Shown here: positions 9,456 to 19,504 of the stretch, piece by piece
How the letters are laid out: every line of letters begins with the position of its first letter
Numbering within the stretch: the stretch's first letter is position 1
DNA from: Allomuricauda sp.
GTDB taxonomy: Bacteria; Bacteroidota; Bacteroidia; Flavobacteriales; Flavobacteriaceae
Reading direction: 5' to 3'
Assembly (NCBI GenBank): GCA_003712125.1
Contig: RHLF01000002.1
Span: 806,001-870,000 of the forward strand
DNA: 64,000 nt
Notes under the pieces: model-generated
What the model saw: only the letters and a program-made list of their open reading frames with translations
The model's database searches: none
What the model was told of the DNA's origin: nothing
Position numbers and translations under genes: made by a program

Positions 9456-11800
9456 TTGTTCTCGTTTTGTAAAAGCGCATCTAGAGCGTGCATGTCCGGT
9501 ACCAATACCTGACGGGCTTTGCTTCCTTCAAAAGGACCCACAATGCCGGCGGCTTCAAGCTGATCGATAATTCTTCCTGCCCTGTTGTAGCCAAGTTTTA
9601 GTTTTCGTTGAATTAACGAGGCAGAACCTTGTTGGGCAATTACAATGACTTCAGCAGCGTCGCGAAACATCGCATCTCGGTCTGCAATATCATAAGCAAT
9701 ACCCGTGCCAGAATCTTCGCCTACATATTCCGGTAAATGATGCGCATCGGGATAGGCACGTTGGGAACCAATATATTCGGTAATCTTTGCCACCTCAGGG
9801 GTATCAACAAAAGCACATTGCAAACGCACTACATCATTCCCTTGGGTGAAAAGCATATCACCCCGTCCGATCAATTGATCAGCACCCTGGGTGTCTAGAA
9901 TGGTTCGCGAATCAATCTTCGAGGTAACCCTGAAGGCAATTCTTGCTGGGAAATTGGCTTTTATAATTCCGGTTATCACATTTACGGAAGGTCTTTGGGT
10001 GGCTATGATCAAATGAATGCCTGTGGCACGCGCCAATTGCGCCAATCGGGCGATAGGGGTCTCTACTTCCTTGCCTGCGGTCATGATCAAATCGGCAAAC
10101 TCATCAATAATCAATACAATGTAGGGCAAAAACTTATGCCCGTCATTGGGGTTCAATTTTCTTGCTTTGAACTTGGCATTGTATTCTTTTACATTTCGAA
10201 CCATGGCCTGTTTGAGCAGTTCGTAACGGTTATCCATTTCAATACAAAGTGAATTTAAAGTATGAATGACCTTTGTATTGTCTGTGATAATTGCCTCCTC
10301 AGAATCAGGTAGCTTGGCCAAGAAATGACGTTCTATTTTGTTGTATAAGGTCAGCTCCACTTTTTTGGGATCAACCAAAACAAACTTTACCTCGGCAGGA
10401 TGTTTTTTATAAAGCAATGAAGTGATGACCGCATTTAAACCTACCGATTTCCCTTGCCCCGTAGCACCCGCCATGAGTAAATGGGGCATTTTTACCAAAT
10501 CAACAACAAAGGTTTCATTGCTTATCGTTTTACCAAAAGCAATTGGTAATTGCATTTCTGCCTTTTGAAATTTGGTAGATGCGATAACCGATCGCATACT
10601 TACAATGGTAGCATTTTTATTGGGCACTTCAATTCCAATGGTACCTTTTCCGGGTATTGGGGCTATGATACGGATGCCCAGTGCGGCAAGCGATAAGGCG
10701 ATGTCATCCTCAAGGTTTTTGATCTTTGAAATTCGAATGCCCGCTTCAGGAACAATTTCATAGAGGGTCACGGTTGGACCTATGGTGGCTTTGATTTGCG
10801 CAATGCCAATTTTGTAATTTTTTAAGGTGCCAACAATTCGATTTTTATTTTCTTCGAGTTCCTCTTGGTTGATGGTGATACCACCTGAAACTCCATGGGG
10901 ATCGAGCAATTCTAAAGTCGGAAACTTATAGTTGCCCAATTCAAGTTTTGGATCAAATTCCCCAAATTCTTTAACCAGGTTTTCGGCTTTAACATCCTTT
11001 ACCTCTTTCTCCTCTGAAATTTTTGTAACCTCTAAATCGATTTTTTCTTCCTCCAAAGCTTCGGGAAGATTTACATCAAGACCTGCACCTTGGTCTAGTG
11101 GAGGAATATCTTTCTTGTGTGTATAGGTTTCGATTTTTTCCTCAGGTTCCTCCTCAACGTTTAATTCAATAGAACTTTCGAAAGCTGTGGTGGGAACTAT
11201 TTCGGGCTTTTGTTTTTGCTTTGAGCGGAGGTAGGCACCAATGGCCTCTGGTGAAAAATTAAACAAGCGCACGAGAATCACAATCAGCACAAAGGTCAGC
11301 ACAAGAAAAACACCAATTTTTCCAATATAATCTTGCAAAAAATCATTCATTTCGTAACCGACGAGCCCGCCCAATAAAGGTTGTTCATAGGCAAAAAAAC
11401 CAAGTGCAATTGAGGTCCAAATTACACCAACCAATCCCCATATCCATTTGTTGATCAAACCGCTTCCCTTGAGTCCTAGAAAAAGATAAAGCCCAGTAAT
11501 GGCCAATAGCAGGGGGAAAGCAAAAGAGGCCAGGCCAAACCCTTTGTACATGAAGTAATGGCTAACATTGGCGCCAAACTTTTTCAGGAGATTTTCTGCC
11601 TCAGCGTTGCGATCACTGAATAAGGGCAAGGTACTTTGATCGGCTTGCCAAGTGAAATAGTATGAAGTGAACGAGAAAAATAGGGCAATGGCGAGTACAA
11701 TCAAAAGACTGCCAAAAATGATTTTGTTTTGTTTTGAAAAAAAAGAAGACGCCTTTTTCTTTTGGGTCTTTGATTTGGAAGTTCTTCTTTTTTTGGCCAT
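9452..11800 (-). CDS. ftsK: DNA translocase FtsK/SpoIIIE
   Basis: Four N-terminal TMs; PHLLMAGATGQGKSVGLNAVITSLLYKKHPAEVKFVLVDPKKVE; C-terminal gamma domain. Confidence 0.95.
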   Translation of the reverse strand: MAKKRRTSKSKTQKKKASSFFSKQNKIIFGSLLIVLAIALFFSFTSYYFTWQADQSTLPLFSDRNAEAENLLKKFGANVSHYFMYKGFGLASFAFPLLLAITGLYLFLGLKGSGLINKWIWGLVGVIWTSIALGFFAYEQPLLGGLVGYEMNDFLQDYIGKIGVFLVLTFVLIVILVRLFNFSPEAIGAYLRSKQKQKPEIVPTTAFESSIELNVEEEPEEKIETYTHKKDIPPLDQGAGLDVNLPEALEEEKIDLEVTKISEEKEVKDVKAENLVKEFGEFDPKLELGNYKFPTLELLDPHGVSGGITINQEELEENKNRIVGTLKNYKIGIAQIKATIGPTVTLYEIVPEAGIRISKIKNLEDDIALSLAALGIRIIAPIPGKGTIGIEVPNKNATIVSMRSVIASTKFQKAEMQLPIAFGKTISNETFVVDLVKMPHLLMAGATGQGKSVGLNAVITSLLYKKHPAEVKFVLVDPKKVELTLYNKIERHFLAKLPDSEEAIITDNTKVIHTLNSLCIEMDNRYELLKQAMVRNVKEYNAKFKARKLNPNDGHKFLPYIVLIIDEFADLIMTAGKEVETPIARLAQLARATGIHLIIATQRPSVNVITGIIKANFPARIAFRVTSKIDSRTILDTQGADQLIGRGDMLFTQGNDVVRLQCAFVDTPEVAKITEYIGSQRAYPDAHHLPEYVGEDSGTGIAYDIADRDAMFRDAAEVIVIAQQGSASLIQRKLKLGYNRAGRIIDQLEAAGIVGPFEGSKARQVLVPDMHALDALLQNENK

Positions 11801-11863
11801 TTAAAAATTTTGTACAGGACTAATTTACAAATTTACGTAGGTGCCCAATAGAATGGATGTCGA

Positions 11864-12229
11864 CTAAATTAATTTTGGCAGGTAAATCAACAGCCCAACG
11901 ATAAATGCCATCAAAGAAACAAACATGACAGCTCCAGCCGAAACATCCTTTATAAAGCCAATTTTGGCGTGATGATCTGGATGTACAAAATCGGCCAGTT
12001 TTTCTATGGCTGTATTGAGTCCTTCGATACCCAAAACCAGGCCAATGGCCAATAATTGCATCATCCATTCCGTCGCTGAAATTTCAAGATAAAAACCTGC
12101 TGCTGTGGCCAAAAGGGCAATGAAAAATTGAACTTTAATGCTTGCTTCGGTTCGCAGCAACAATAATAGGCCGCGCAAGGCATAGCCCACACTGCGCATT
12201 CTATTCTTAAAGAACGATTCTTTAGGCAT
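11864..12229 (-). CDS. dgkA: Diacylglycerol kinase (DgkA-type) family protein
   Basis: EASIKVQFFIALLATAAGFYLEISATEWMMQLLAIGLVLGIEGLNTAIEKLADFV; start MPKESF overlaps the tpx stop. Confidence 0.85.
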   Translation of the reverse strand: MPKESFFKNRMRSVGYALRGLLLLLRTEASIKVQFFIALLATAAGFYLEISATEWMMQLLAIGLVLGIEGLNTAIEKLADFVHPDHHAKIGFIKDVSAGAVMFVSLMAFIVGLLIYLPKLI

Positions 12230-12728
12230 TCGCCAATGCTTCAAGTGCTGATTTGTAATTCGGTTCGTCTGCGATTTCCGATACCTGCTCTGTATGGATT
12301 ACTGTACCGGCTTCGTCCAACACAACAATACAGCGCGAAGAAAGCCCTTTAAACGCTCCATCTACAAACAAAAGGCCATAGTTTTCGCTGAACTTTCCAT
12401 CCCTGAAATCGGAAAGCATCTCAACATTTTCGATGCCTTCCGCACCACAAAAGCGTTGTTGTGCAAACGGAAGATCGCGCGAGATACAGAGTACTTTGGT
12501 ATTATCCAAGTTCGCTGCTTCCTGGTTAAACTGGCGCACAGACTGTGCACAGGTTCCGGTGTCGACACTTGGAAATATATTCATAACCACTTTTTGCCCT
12601 GCATAAGAGGCCAGACTTGCTTCGGAAAGGTCAACCTTGACCATTGTAAAGTCGGGTGCCTTGCTATTTTTTGAAGGAAGTTCACCATTGGTTTGAACAG
12701 GTGTTCCTCCGAGAGTAACTGCTGCCAT
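12222..12728 (-). CDS. tpx: Thiol peroxidase
   Basis: VTLGGTPVQTNGELP...VVMNIFPSVDTGTCAQSVRQFNQEAA...VLCISRDLPFAQQRFCGAEG. Confidence 0.95.
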   Translation of the reverse strand: MAAVTLGGTPVQTNGELPSKNSKAPDFTMVKVDLSEASLASYAGQKVVMNIFPSVDTGTCAQSVRQFNQEAANLDNTKVLCISRDLPFAQQRFCGAEGIENVEMLSDFRDGKFSENYGLLFVDGAFKGLSSRCIVVLDEAGTVIHTEQVSEIADEPNYKSALEALANA

Positions 12729-12787
12729 AATAGAAATTTATGATACGCGAAGTTAGTAAAGCCTTTGGCCAAAACCAATAGAAAATA

Positions 12788-14278
12788 TCACCCCTTTTTA
12801 CGCGATGTCAATTGTTTGATTTTGATATTAAAGGCTGCGAAAAGCAAGGTCATAAACGGACTTAGCCAATTGAAAACCGCATAGAAAAAATAATCCCCAA
12901 CAGCAACACCCAGCACACCACTGTGATAGGCGCCACAGGTATTCCAGGGAACAAGAACAGAGGTCACCGTTCCTGAATCTTCGAGGGTACGGCTTAAATT
13001 TTCAGGTGCCAATCCGCGCTCTTCATAAGCCTTTGAGAACATTTTACCAGGAACGACCAAGGCCAAGTATTGATCCGAGGCAGTTACATTCAAGGCCAAA
13101 CAGCTTCCTACCGTACTAGCAAAAAGACCAAATGTGGTTTTTGCCAAATTCAACAATGATTTGGTTATGCGCTGCAATGCCCCTATGCCATCCATAATCC
13201 CACCAAAAACCATGGCACAGACAATCAACCAGATGGTTCCGAGCATACCACTCATTCCCTTTGCAGAAAAAAGATCAGTCAAACGGGCATTGTCGGTCGC
13301 AACAGAAGTTTTTACGGTTATTGCATTTAATATACCCTTGTAGCCCGTTTCAAAATTGAGTTGTTTGCCGCCACCAATATTTGCCACGATATCTGGTTGG
13401 AAAATCAGTGCGAATAATCCACCCAATAAGGTGCCAATAAGTAAAGCGGCCAGGGGCGGTGTTTTTTTGACAATGAGCACAATGACCACTACGGGTACTA
13501 TAAACAACAAACCGGTGATATTGAAGGTTGCGTCAATCGATGAAAGTATGGCATCGGTATCAGCCACTCCAGAGGTTTCTATGGTAAAACCAATAATAAC
13601 AAAGACCAGTAAGGCCACTGAGATCGTGGGAATTGTTGTTAAGGCCATGTATCTAATATGCGAAAACAATTCTCCTCCAGCCATAGCTGGGGCTAAATTG
13701 GTGGTATCACTTAAGGGTGACATTTTATCTCCAAAATATGCTCCAGAAAGTACAGCGCCAGCAGTCATGCCCAATGATATCCCTAAAGCTTCACCTATAC
13801 CGATCAATGCGATACCAACCGTTGCGGCAGTTGTCCAACTGCTGCCTGTTGCAATAGAAATGATTGCACAAATCACGACACAGGCTGCCAAAAAGATGGT
13901 GGGGTTCAATATCTGTAGCCCATAATAAATCATGGCCGGAATGATGCCGCTTACCATCCAAGTTCCGGCCAGGGCACCGACCATTAGGAGTATTAAAAGA
14001 GCCCCAGTTGTGGATCTGACATTTTCCGCTACTTCGGCCAACATCTGTTTGTAAGAGACTTTGTTGCGAAAACCTACAATTGCCGCCACTGCGGCACCCA
14101 TCAGTAGAATAAACTGATTTGAACCATCCAACGCACTGTCACCAAAAACATAAACGTTGTAGGCCAACATAGCCACCAAGGCGAAAACGGGAATGAGTGC
14201 TTCCCATATATTTAGCTCCCTATTCTCGATTATTCGTTCATCTTGACGGTACTTGGCTTTTTTTTCTGATTCGGCCAT
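12788..14278 (-). CDS. nhaC: Na+/H+ antiporter NhaC
   Basis: About 12 TMs; GSSWTTAATVGIALIGIGEALGISLGMTAGAVLSGAYFGDKMSPLSDTTNLAPA; start at MAESEK preferred. Confidence 0.9.
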   Translation of the reverse strand: MAESEKKAKYRQDERIIENRELNIWEALIPVFALVAMLAYNVYVFGDSALDGSNQFILLMGAAVAAIVGFRNKVSYKQMLAEVAENVRSTTGALLILLMVGALAGTWMVSGIIPAMIYYGLQILNPTIFLAACVVICAIISIATGSSWTTAATVGIALIGIGEALGISLGMTAGAVLSGAYFGDKMSPLSDTTNLAPAMAGGELFSHIRYMALTTIPTISVALLVFVIIGFTIETSGVADTDAILSSIDATFNITGLLFIVPVVVIVLIVKKTPPLAALLIGTLLGGLFALIFQPDIVANIGGGKQLNFETGYKGILNAITVKTSVATDNARLTDLFSAKGMSGMLGTIWLIVCAMVFGGIMDGIGALQRITKSLLNLAKTTFGLFASTVGSCLALNVTASDQYLALVVPGKMFSKAYEERGLAPENLSRTLEDSGTVTSVLVPWNTCGAYHSGVLGVAVGDYFFYAVFNWLSPFMTLLFAAFNIKIKQLTSRKKG

Positions 14279-14395
14279 TGGTTTGGTTTTTTGAATTGCG
14301 GTAATATTACGATTTTGACCTTTGACCACAAAATGACCCCTTTACAAAACTTTAACCTAAAATGGCGTTAAAGTCAATTCCCAATACAATTAGGG

Positions 14396-14833
14396 ATGCT
14401 AATTTTCAGTTTATCAATCAAATCAATCAAAAAACAACCCACTTTGAAATCAAAACGCTATTTAGGACTTACGTTTTTCGGTACCATAGTTGGTGCCCTT
14501 TGTCTGATCCTTTTTACGACCTTGGTTGAGGACGTATTCTTCAAAGAAATTAATTACTGTACCTCAACCCCCAGTGAATTGACATTTAAAACACTTGCAT
14601 TATTGGGCGCTGGCAGTGTGGTGGGATTTAAATCTTCGTTATTGGTTATGCGTTCCAACTTTTGGCCACATATCGTGCTTAGTGCCGCCGTTTTTGTACA
14701 ACTTTTTATCGTCAAAGAATGTCCCTTAACAGCAGATCCCATTTGGTATGATGCGCTTCAATGTTCTTTTTTGACGGGTGGTTTATGGCTTGGCAATTAT
14801 AGTGCCCATAAATTTCCTTTGGCACCGGTTTAA
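14396..14833 (+). CDS. Hypothetical small membrane protein
   Basis: 145-aa ORF with several hydrophobic segments; no family recognised. Confidence 0.45.
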   Translation: MLIFSLSIKSIKKQPTLKSKRYLGLTFFGTIVGALCLILFTTLVEDVFFKEINYCTSTPSELTFKTLALLGAGSVVGFKSSLLVMRSNFWPHIVLSAAVFVQLFIVKECPLTADPIWYDALQCSFLTGGLWLGNYSAHKFPLAPV

Positions 14834-14915
14834 GAACCCATAGATTTCCTTAAAACATTCGTATTTTTGTGGTCACTTTAAGACAATTCGTTCTATAAAT
14901 CCTTGAAAAACTAGT

Positions 14916-16322
14916 ATGAATCAATATGATGTAGCCGTAATCGGCTCAGGACCTGGGGGCTATGTTGCCGCCATTCGATGTGCGCAATTGGGAATGAAAA
15001 CAGCAATCATAGAGAAATATGCAACCCTTGGTGGCACATGCCTAAATGTAGGTTGTATTCCTTCCAAAGCTTTATTGGATTCTTCGCACCATTATGAAGA
15101 GGCCATAAAACATTTTGCGGACCATGGTATTGATATTCCGGGTGACATCAAGGTGAATCTAAAACAAATGATCGCCCGAAAAGATGGTGTGGTGGATCAG
15201 ACCACTAAGGGAATCCAGTTTTTAATGGATAAGAACAAAATTGACGTCTACCATGGCCTAGGGAGTTTTAAGGACTCCACCCATATAGATATTGCCAATG
15301 CCGATGGAAAGGTAGCGACCATTGAGGCGAAACACACCATTATTGCAACCGGTTCAAAGCCTTCTTCGCTTCCTTTTATCGAAATAGACAAGGAGCGCAT
15401 TATTACTTCTACGGAAGCCTTAAAACTTTCCGAAATCCCAAAACATATGATTGTTATTGGTGGGGGTGTGATCGGATTGGAATTGGGTCAAGTTTACAAG
15501 CGGTTAGGTGCAGAAGTAACAGTTATTGAGTACATGGACCGTATCATTCCTGGCATGGACGGGGCGCTGTCAAAAGAGTTGATGAAAGTGCTGAAAAAGC
15601 AAAAGGTAAAATTCAATCTTTCACATAAGGTTAAATCCGTTGAGCGAAAAGGCAATGAGGTAATTGTCAAAGCAGATGACAAAAAAGGCCAAGAAGTGGA
15701 GTTCAAGGGTGATTACTGTTTGGTTTCCGTAGGCCGACGCCCTTATACTGATGGTTTGAATCTCGAAGCAGCTGGTGTTCAATCCGATGATCGAGGCCGC
15801 GTTGCGGTTAATGCTAATTTGCAGACCAATGTGGCCAATATTTATGCCATTGGAGATGTTGTTCGAGGCGCAATGCTTGCCCATAAGGCAGAAGAAGAGG
15901 GAACTATGGTTGCCGAAATTTTGGCGGGTCAAAAACCCCATATCAACTACAATTTAATTCCCGGGGTTGTTTATACATGGCCAGAAGTGGCTGCGGTGGG
16001 CAAAACGGAAGAAGAATTAAAAGAAGCTGGAATTGAATATAAATCCGGACAGTTTCCAATGAGAGCCTTAGGTCGTGCGAGGGCAAGTATGGATATCGAT
16101 GGTTTTGTCAAAATTTTGGCCGATGCCAAAACAGATGAAGTTTTGGGTGTGCATATGATCGGTGCGCGTTGTGCAGATTTGATTACCGAGGCGGTGACCG
16201 CAATGGAATTCAGGGCTTCTGCGGAGGATATCTCTCGGATGAGCCATGCGCATCCAACTTATGCCGAAGCGGTTAAAGAGGCCGCTCTAGCTGCGACGGA
16301 CAATAGACCCTTACATATTTAG
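14916..16322 (+). CDS. lpd: Dihydrolipoyl dehydrogenase
   Basis: VIGSGPGGYVAAIRCAQLGMKTAIIEK...GGTCLNVGCIPSKALL; C-terminal HAHPTYAEAVKEA. Confidence 0.97.
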   Translation: MNQYDVAVIGSGPGGYVAAIRCAQLGMKTAIIEKYATLGGTCLNVGCIPSKALLDSSHHYEEAIKHFADHGIDIPGDIKVNLKQMIARKDGVVDQTTKGIQFLMDKNKIDVYHGLGSFKDSTHIDIANADGKVATIEAKHTIIATGSKPSSLPFIEIDKERIITSTEALKLSEIPKHMIVIGGGVIGLELGQVYKRLGAEVTVIEYMDRIIPGMDGALSKELMKVLKKQKVKFNLSHKVKSVERKGNEVIVKADDKKGQEVEFKGDYCLVSVGRRPYTDGLNLEAAGVQSDDRGRVAVNANLQTNVANIYAIGDVVRGAMLAHKAEEEGTMVAEILAGQKPHINYNLIPGVVYTWPEVAAVGKTEEELKEAGIEYKSGQFPMRALGRARASMDIDGFVKILADAKTDEVLGVHMIGARCADLITEAVTAMEFRASAEDISRMSHAHPTYAEAVKEAALAATDNRPLHI

Positions 16323-17527
16323 CTCCGAGACAAACCCAAGAGTCGGAGTAAGGCCAATCGCAATTTGGTTAAAAATTCCTTGGCAACCGGTGTCATGGTT
16401 TTTTGAAGACTCAAGGCTTTTCTCTTGCCATTCATGGCAGCAAGAGCAATTTGTGATTTGATTTCCAATTCGTGTTTCCCGTACAACAGGGCCAAGAAGG
16501 TACATGAAACCATAAATAGCAACGCACCGGGTATCACTAGGGTAGGGGTCAGTTCATGATGAAAAAACCGATACAGTCCAAGTCCCGTGAAACTCCCATA
16601 TAGTATAATAAAGTGAATGACATATATACTGAGTGTGCTGGCTCCGATTTTAAGCACTGTTCTATTTGTCATGAATTTTCTAAAAACCATGAAAACGGCA
16701 AATACAACGAACACATCACCCAATCGAATAAATAGGTAATTGTTCATTTGAATCATTTCGAATAGGCGTATTCCGGTCCATTCCTGCAGTGTCAAAAAAC
16801 CACTTGAAGAATAAGCGATAAGCGACAATCCAACCAATGTGAAAGTTGTGATGGCCACTGGGTATAAGTACCTGTTGGATTTAAATCGCGTGAAAATGAA
16901 CGATAAAAATCCACCTAAGCTTGCATAACCCAACCACGGAATAATGGTAAAAACGGATCCATTGGCCTTTGTAAAATAATTCGCCAATACTTCTGGCATA
17001 AAACCAAAGGACCATTGCTTATACAATGGTTCGAAAAGGAAAAGCAAAAGCGTAATGGTGAGCAAAATGGTTGGAAAAACAAATTTCTTTTTATTGTGGG
17101 CTATCAGATATACACCGACGATCGCCAATATGGAAAGACCGATACAATGGAGCACATCAACCAAATAAAATCCATGATACAGTTGACCATTAAAGAGTCC
17201 GAAAATATTCAAGCGAAGCAGGTAGCCAATCAACAAAAGCTGAAGACCGCGTTTGATCCCTTTTTTTACACGTGGATTCTCAAGTCCTTTTTGGGGCACC
17301 CGAATCAACAAATAGGTGAAAATAAAACCCGAAACTGTAAAGAAAACAGGGGCCGTAATGCCTCTAAAATAAAGCCAAATCGAATATATCGGATTTTCGG
17401 GATTCCTGAAGATGGGATCTAGCAGGCCATCAATAAAGTGTCCTTGCAACATCATCAAAATTGCCCAGGCCCGCATGGCGTCAATAAAGAACAAGCGATT
17501 TGATGCTATTTTAGTCCCTGTTTGCAT
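16319..17527 (-). CDS. DUF1624/HGSNAT-like membrane acyltransferase
   Basis: FIDAMRAWAILMMLQGHFIDGLL...YFRGITAPVFFTVSGFIFTYLL, multi-TM. Confidence 0.65.
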   Translation of the reverse strand: MQTGTKIASNRLFFIDAMRAWAILMMLQGHFIDGLLDPIFRNPENPIYSIWLYFRGITAPVFFTVSGFIFTYLLIRVPQKGLENPRVKKGIKRGLQLLLIGYLLRLNIFGLFNGQLYHGFYLVDVLHCIGLSILAIVGVYLIAHNKKKFVFPTILLTITLLLFLFEPLYKQWSFGFMPEVLANYFTKANGSVFTIIPWLGYASLGGFLSFIFTRFKSNRYLYPVAITTFTLVGLSLIAYSSSGFLTLQEWTGIRLFEMIQMNNYLFIRLGDVFVVFAVFMVFRKFMTNRTVLKIGASTLSIYVIHFIILYGSFTGLGLYRFFHHELTPTLVIPGALLFMVSCTFLALLYGKHELEIKSQIALAAMNGKRKALSLQKTMTPVAKEFLTKLRLALLRLLGLSRS

Positions 17528-17643
17528 ACCCTATATACTTGTATAACAATCCTTTTGGATGTTACAGCAGGCAAAATTAGCCAAAAAACTCGCACAGTGA
17601 CTGCATTTCATCTAATTTAGCAAAACAGCAATAATCGAATCAT

Positions 17644-18177
17644 ATGGCGCAAATATTGGCATTTGCAGGTAGTAATTCCTCTTCATCCATCAATTTCAAA
17701 CTTGTACAGCATACAATATCACTTATTGATGGGCATACGACCCAATCTTTGAACTTGGCAAATTATCCCTTTCCCATGTACAGTATTGATATGGAAAAGA
17801 ACAAAGGGTTTTCCAATTCGTTGGTGGAATTGAAGAACGATATTCAAAAGGCCGATGCATTAGTGCTTTCTGTAAATGAGCACAATAGCAATCCGTCTGC
17901 GTTTTTTAAAAATGTATTGGACTGGCTATCCAGAATTGATCGAAAATTCTTCGCTGACACCAAGATTCTGCTAATGTCTACCTCGGGCGGAAAGCGTGGT
18001 GCCATTGGTGCGCTTGAAGTTGTTGCCAATATGATTCCGCGTTTTGGTGGTGAGATTGTGGCGACCTTTTCGCTCCCTGATTTTTCCAATACATTCGAAA
18101 CGGGAACCGGAATCATTGATACGGAGTTGAAGATGGCACACGAAAAAGCACTGGAGGCATTTTTAGAATCAATCTAA
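17644..18177 (+). CDS. NADPH-dependent FMN reductase family protein
   Basis: ILAFAGSNSSSSINFKLVQHT...ADALVLSVNEHNSNPSAFFKNVLDWLSR. Confidence 0.9.
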   Translation: MAQILAFAGSNSSSSINFKLVQHTISLIDGHTTQSLNLANYPFPMYSIDMEKNKGFSNSLVELKNDIQKADALVLSVNEHNSNPSAFFKNVLDWLSRIDRKFFADTKILLMSTSGGKRGAIGALEVVANMIPRFGGEIVATFSLPDFSNTFETGTGIIDTELKMAHEKALEAFLESI

Positions 18178-18181
18178 TAGG

Positions 18182-19486
18182 GTGTTCGTGCGTATTAGGC
18201 GTAGTTTTCAAATTTCCTCTTCAATTGATTTTGAAAGAAAACTCTTTGAATGGGCAAAACAATACGATGACATTATTTGGCTTGAGAGTAATGACCATAA
18301 GGATAGGTATGGTGCTTTCAATTCAGCCCTGGCCGTTTCTAGTCATACCGGTCAGTCTAGAAAACGTATCGAAAGCCTAGACGCATTGCAACATTTTCTA
18401 AGCCATACTCAAGATTGGTTGTTTGGCTATTTTTCCTATGATTTGAAAAACAAATGGGAAGAATTGGATTCAGCAAATATTGACAGACTTTGTTTTCCTG
18501 AGTTATCCTTCTTTCAGCCTCAGAAGGTGATCTTGATGCAAAATGACCGGGTGACCTTTGAATATTTATCCGATAACGATCAAATCGATAAAGATTTTGA
18601 AGCCATTTCCAATATTGACCTTAGTCCGAAAGCAAGCTCCCAAGCCAATGCGCATATCAAGATTAGAATGCGAATCAAAAAAGACCAATATTTTGAAAAA
18701 GCAAGCCGTCTTTTAGCGCATATCAAAAGGGGAGATGTCTATGAGGTCAATTTTTGCCAAGAGTTTTATAGCGAGAACACCACTATTGATCCATGGTCCA
18801 CCTATGAACGACTCAATGCCATTTCAAAGTCGCCTTTTGCGGCTTTTATGAAACTAAACCAGCGGTATTTGGTTTCCGCCTCTCCAGAGCGCTATTTAAG
18901 ACGTTCGGGCAATACCCTAATTTCACAACCTATTAAGGGAACCGCAGCTCGTTCCGTTGATGCTCAGGAAGACAAATCGTTAAAAGAAGAACTTCGAAGC
19001 AATATCAAAGAAAGGGCCGAAAATATTATGATTGCTGATTTAGTGCGGAATGATTTATCGAAAAATGCGCTAAAAGGGACGGTTGAGGTTGCAGAGTTAT
19101 GTGGGGTCTATTCTTTTGAACAGGTACACCAGATGATCACCACCATTCGCTGTGCAGTAGCGCCAGAAAAACATGCCTTGGACTTGATTCGAGATACGTT
19201 CCCAATGGGTAGTATGACCGGAGCTCCCAAAGTATCTGCCATGAAATTGATTGAAACCCATGAAGAAACGAAAAGGGGTCTTTATAGTGGGGCTTTAGGG
19301 TATTTTTCACCGAGCGGAGACTTTGATTTCAATGTTGTTATTCGCAGTATTTTATACAATGCCCAAACCGCGTATGTTTCGTATTCGGTAGGAAGTGCCA
19401 TTACGGCCAAGTCCAATCCAGAACACGAATATCAAGAATGCCTTTTAAAGGCCAAAGCCTTAAGGCAGGTATTGGAAAGTGATTGA
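18182..19486 (+). CDS. pabB: Chorismate-binding enzyme, aminodeoxychorismate synthase component I
   Basis: GDVYEVNFCQEFY...SPFAAFMKLNQRYLVSASPERYLRR...PIKGTAARS...TFPMGSMTGAPKVSAMKLI; GTG start. Confidence 0.85.
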   Translation: MFVRIRRSFQISSSIDFERKLFEWAKQYDDIIWLESNDHKDRYGAFNSALAVSSHTGQSRKRIESLDALQHFLSHTQDWLFGYFSYDLKNKWEELDSANIDRLCFPELSFFQPQKVILMQNDRVTFEYLSDNDQIDKDFEAISNIDLSPKASSQANAHIKIRMRIKKDQYFEKASRLLAHIKRGDVYEVNFCQEFYSENTTIDPWSTYERLNAISKSPFAAFMKLNQRYLVSASPERYLRRSGNTLISQPIKGTAARSVDAQEDKSLKEELRSNIKERAENIMIADLVRNDLSKNALKGTVEVAELCGVYSFEQVHQMITTIRCAVAPEKHALDLIRDTFPMGSMTGAPKVSAMKLIETHEETKRGLYSGALGYFSPSGDFDFNVVIRSILYNAQTAYVSYSVGSAITAKSNPEHEYQECLLKAKALRQVLESD

Positions 19487-19504
19487 TATTATTAATTTTA
19501 CCGC

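Noticed and set aside
13356-13925. 189-aa plus-strand ORF antisense to nhaC
   Set aside because: Low-complexity antisense reading of a strongly supported nhaC CDS; no start context or family signal.
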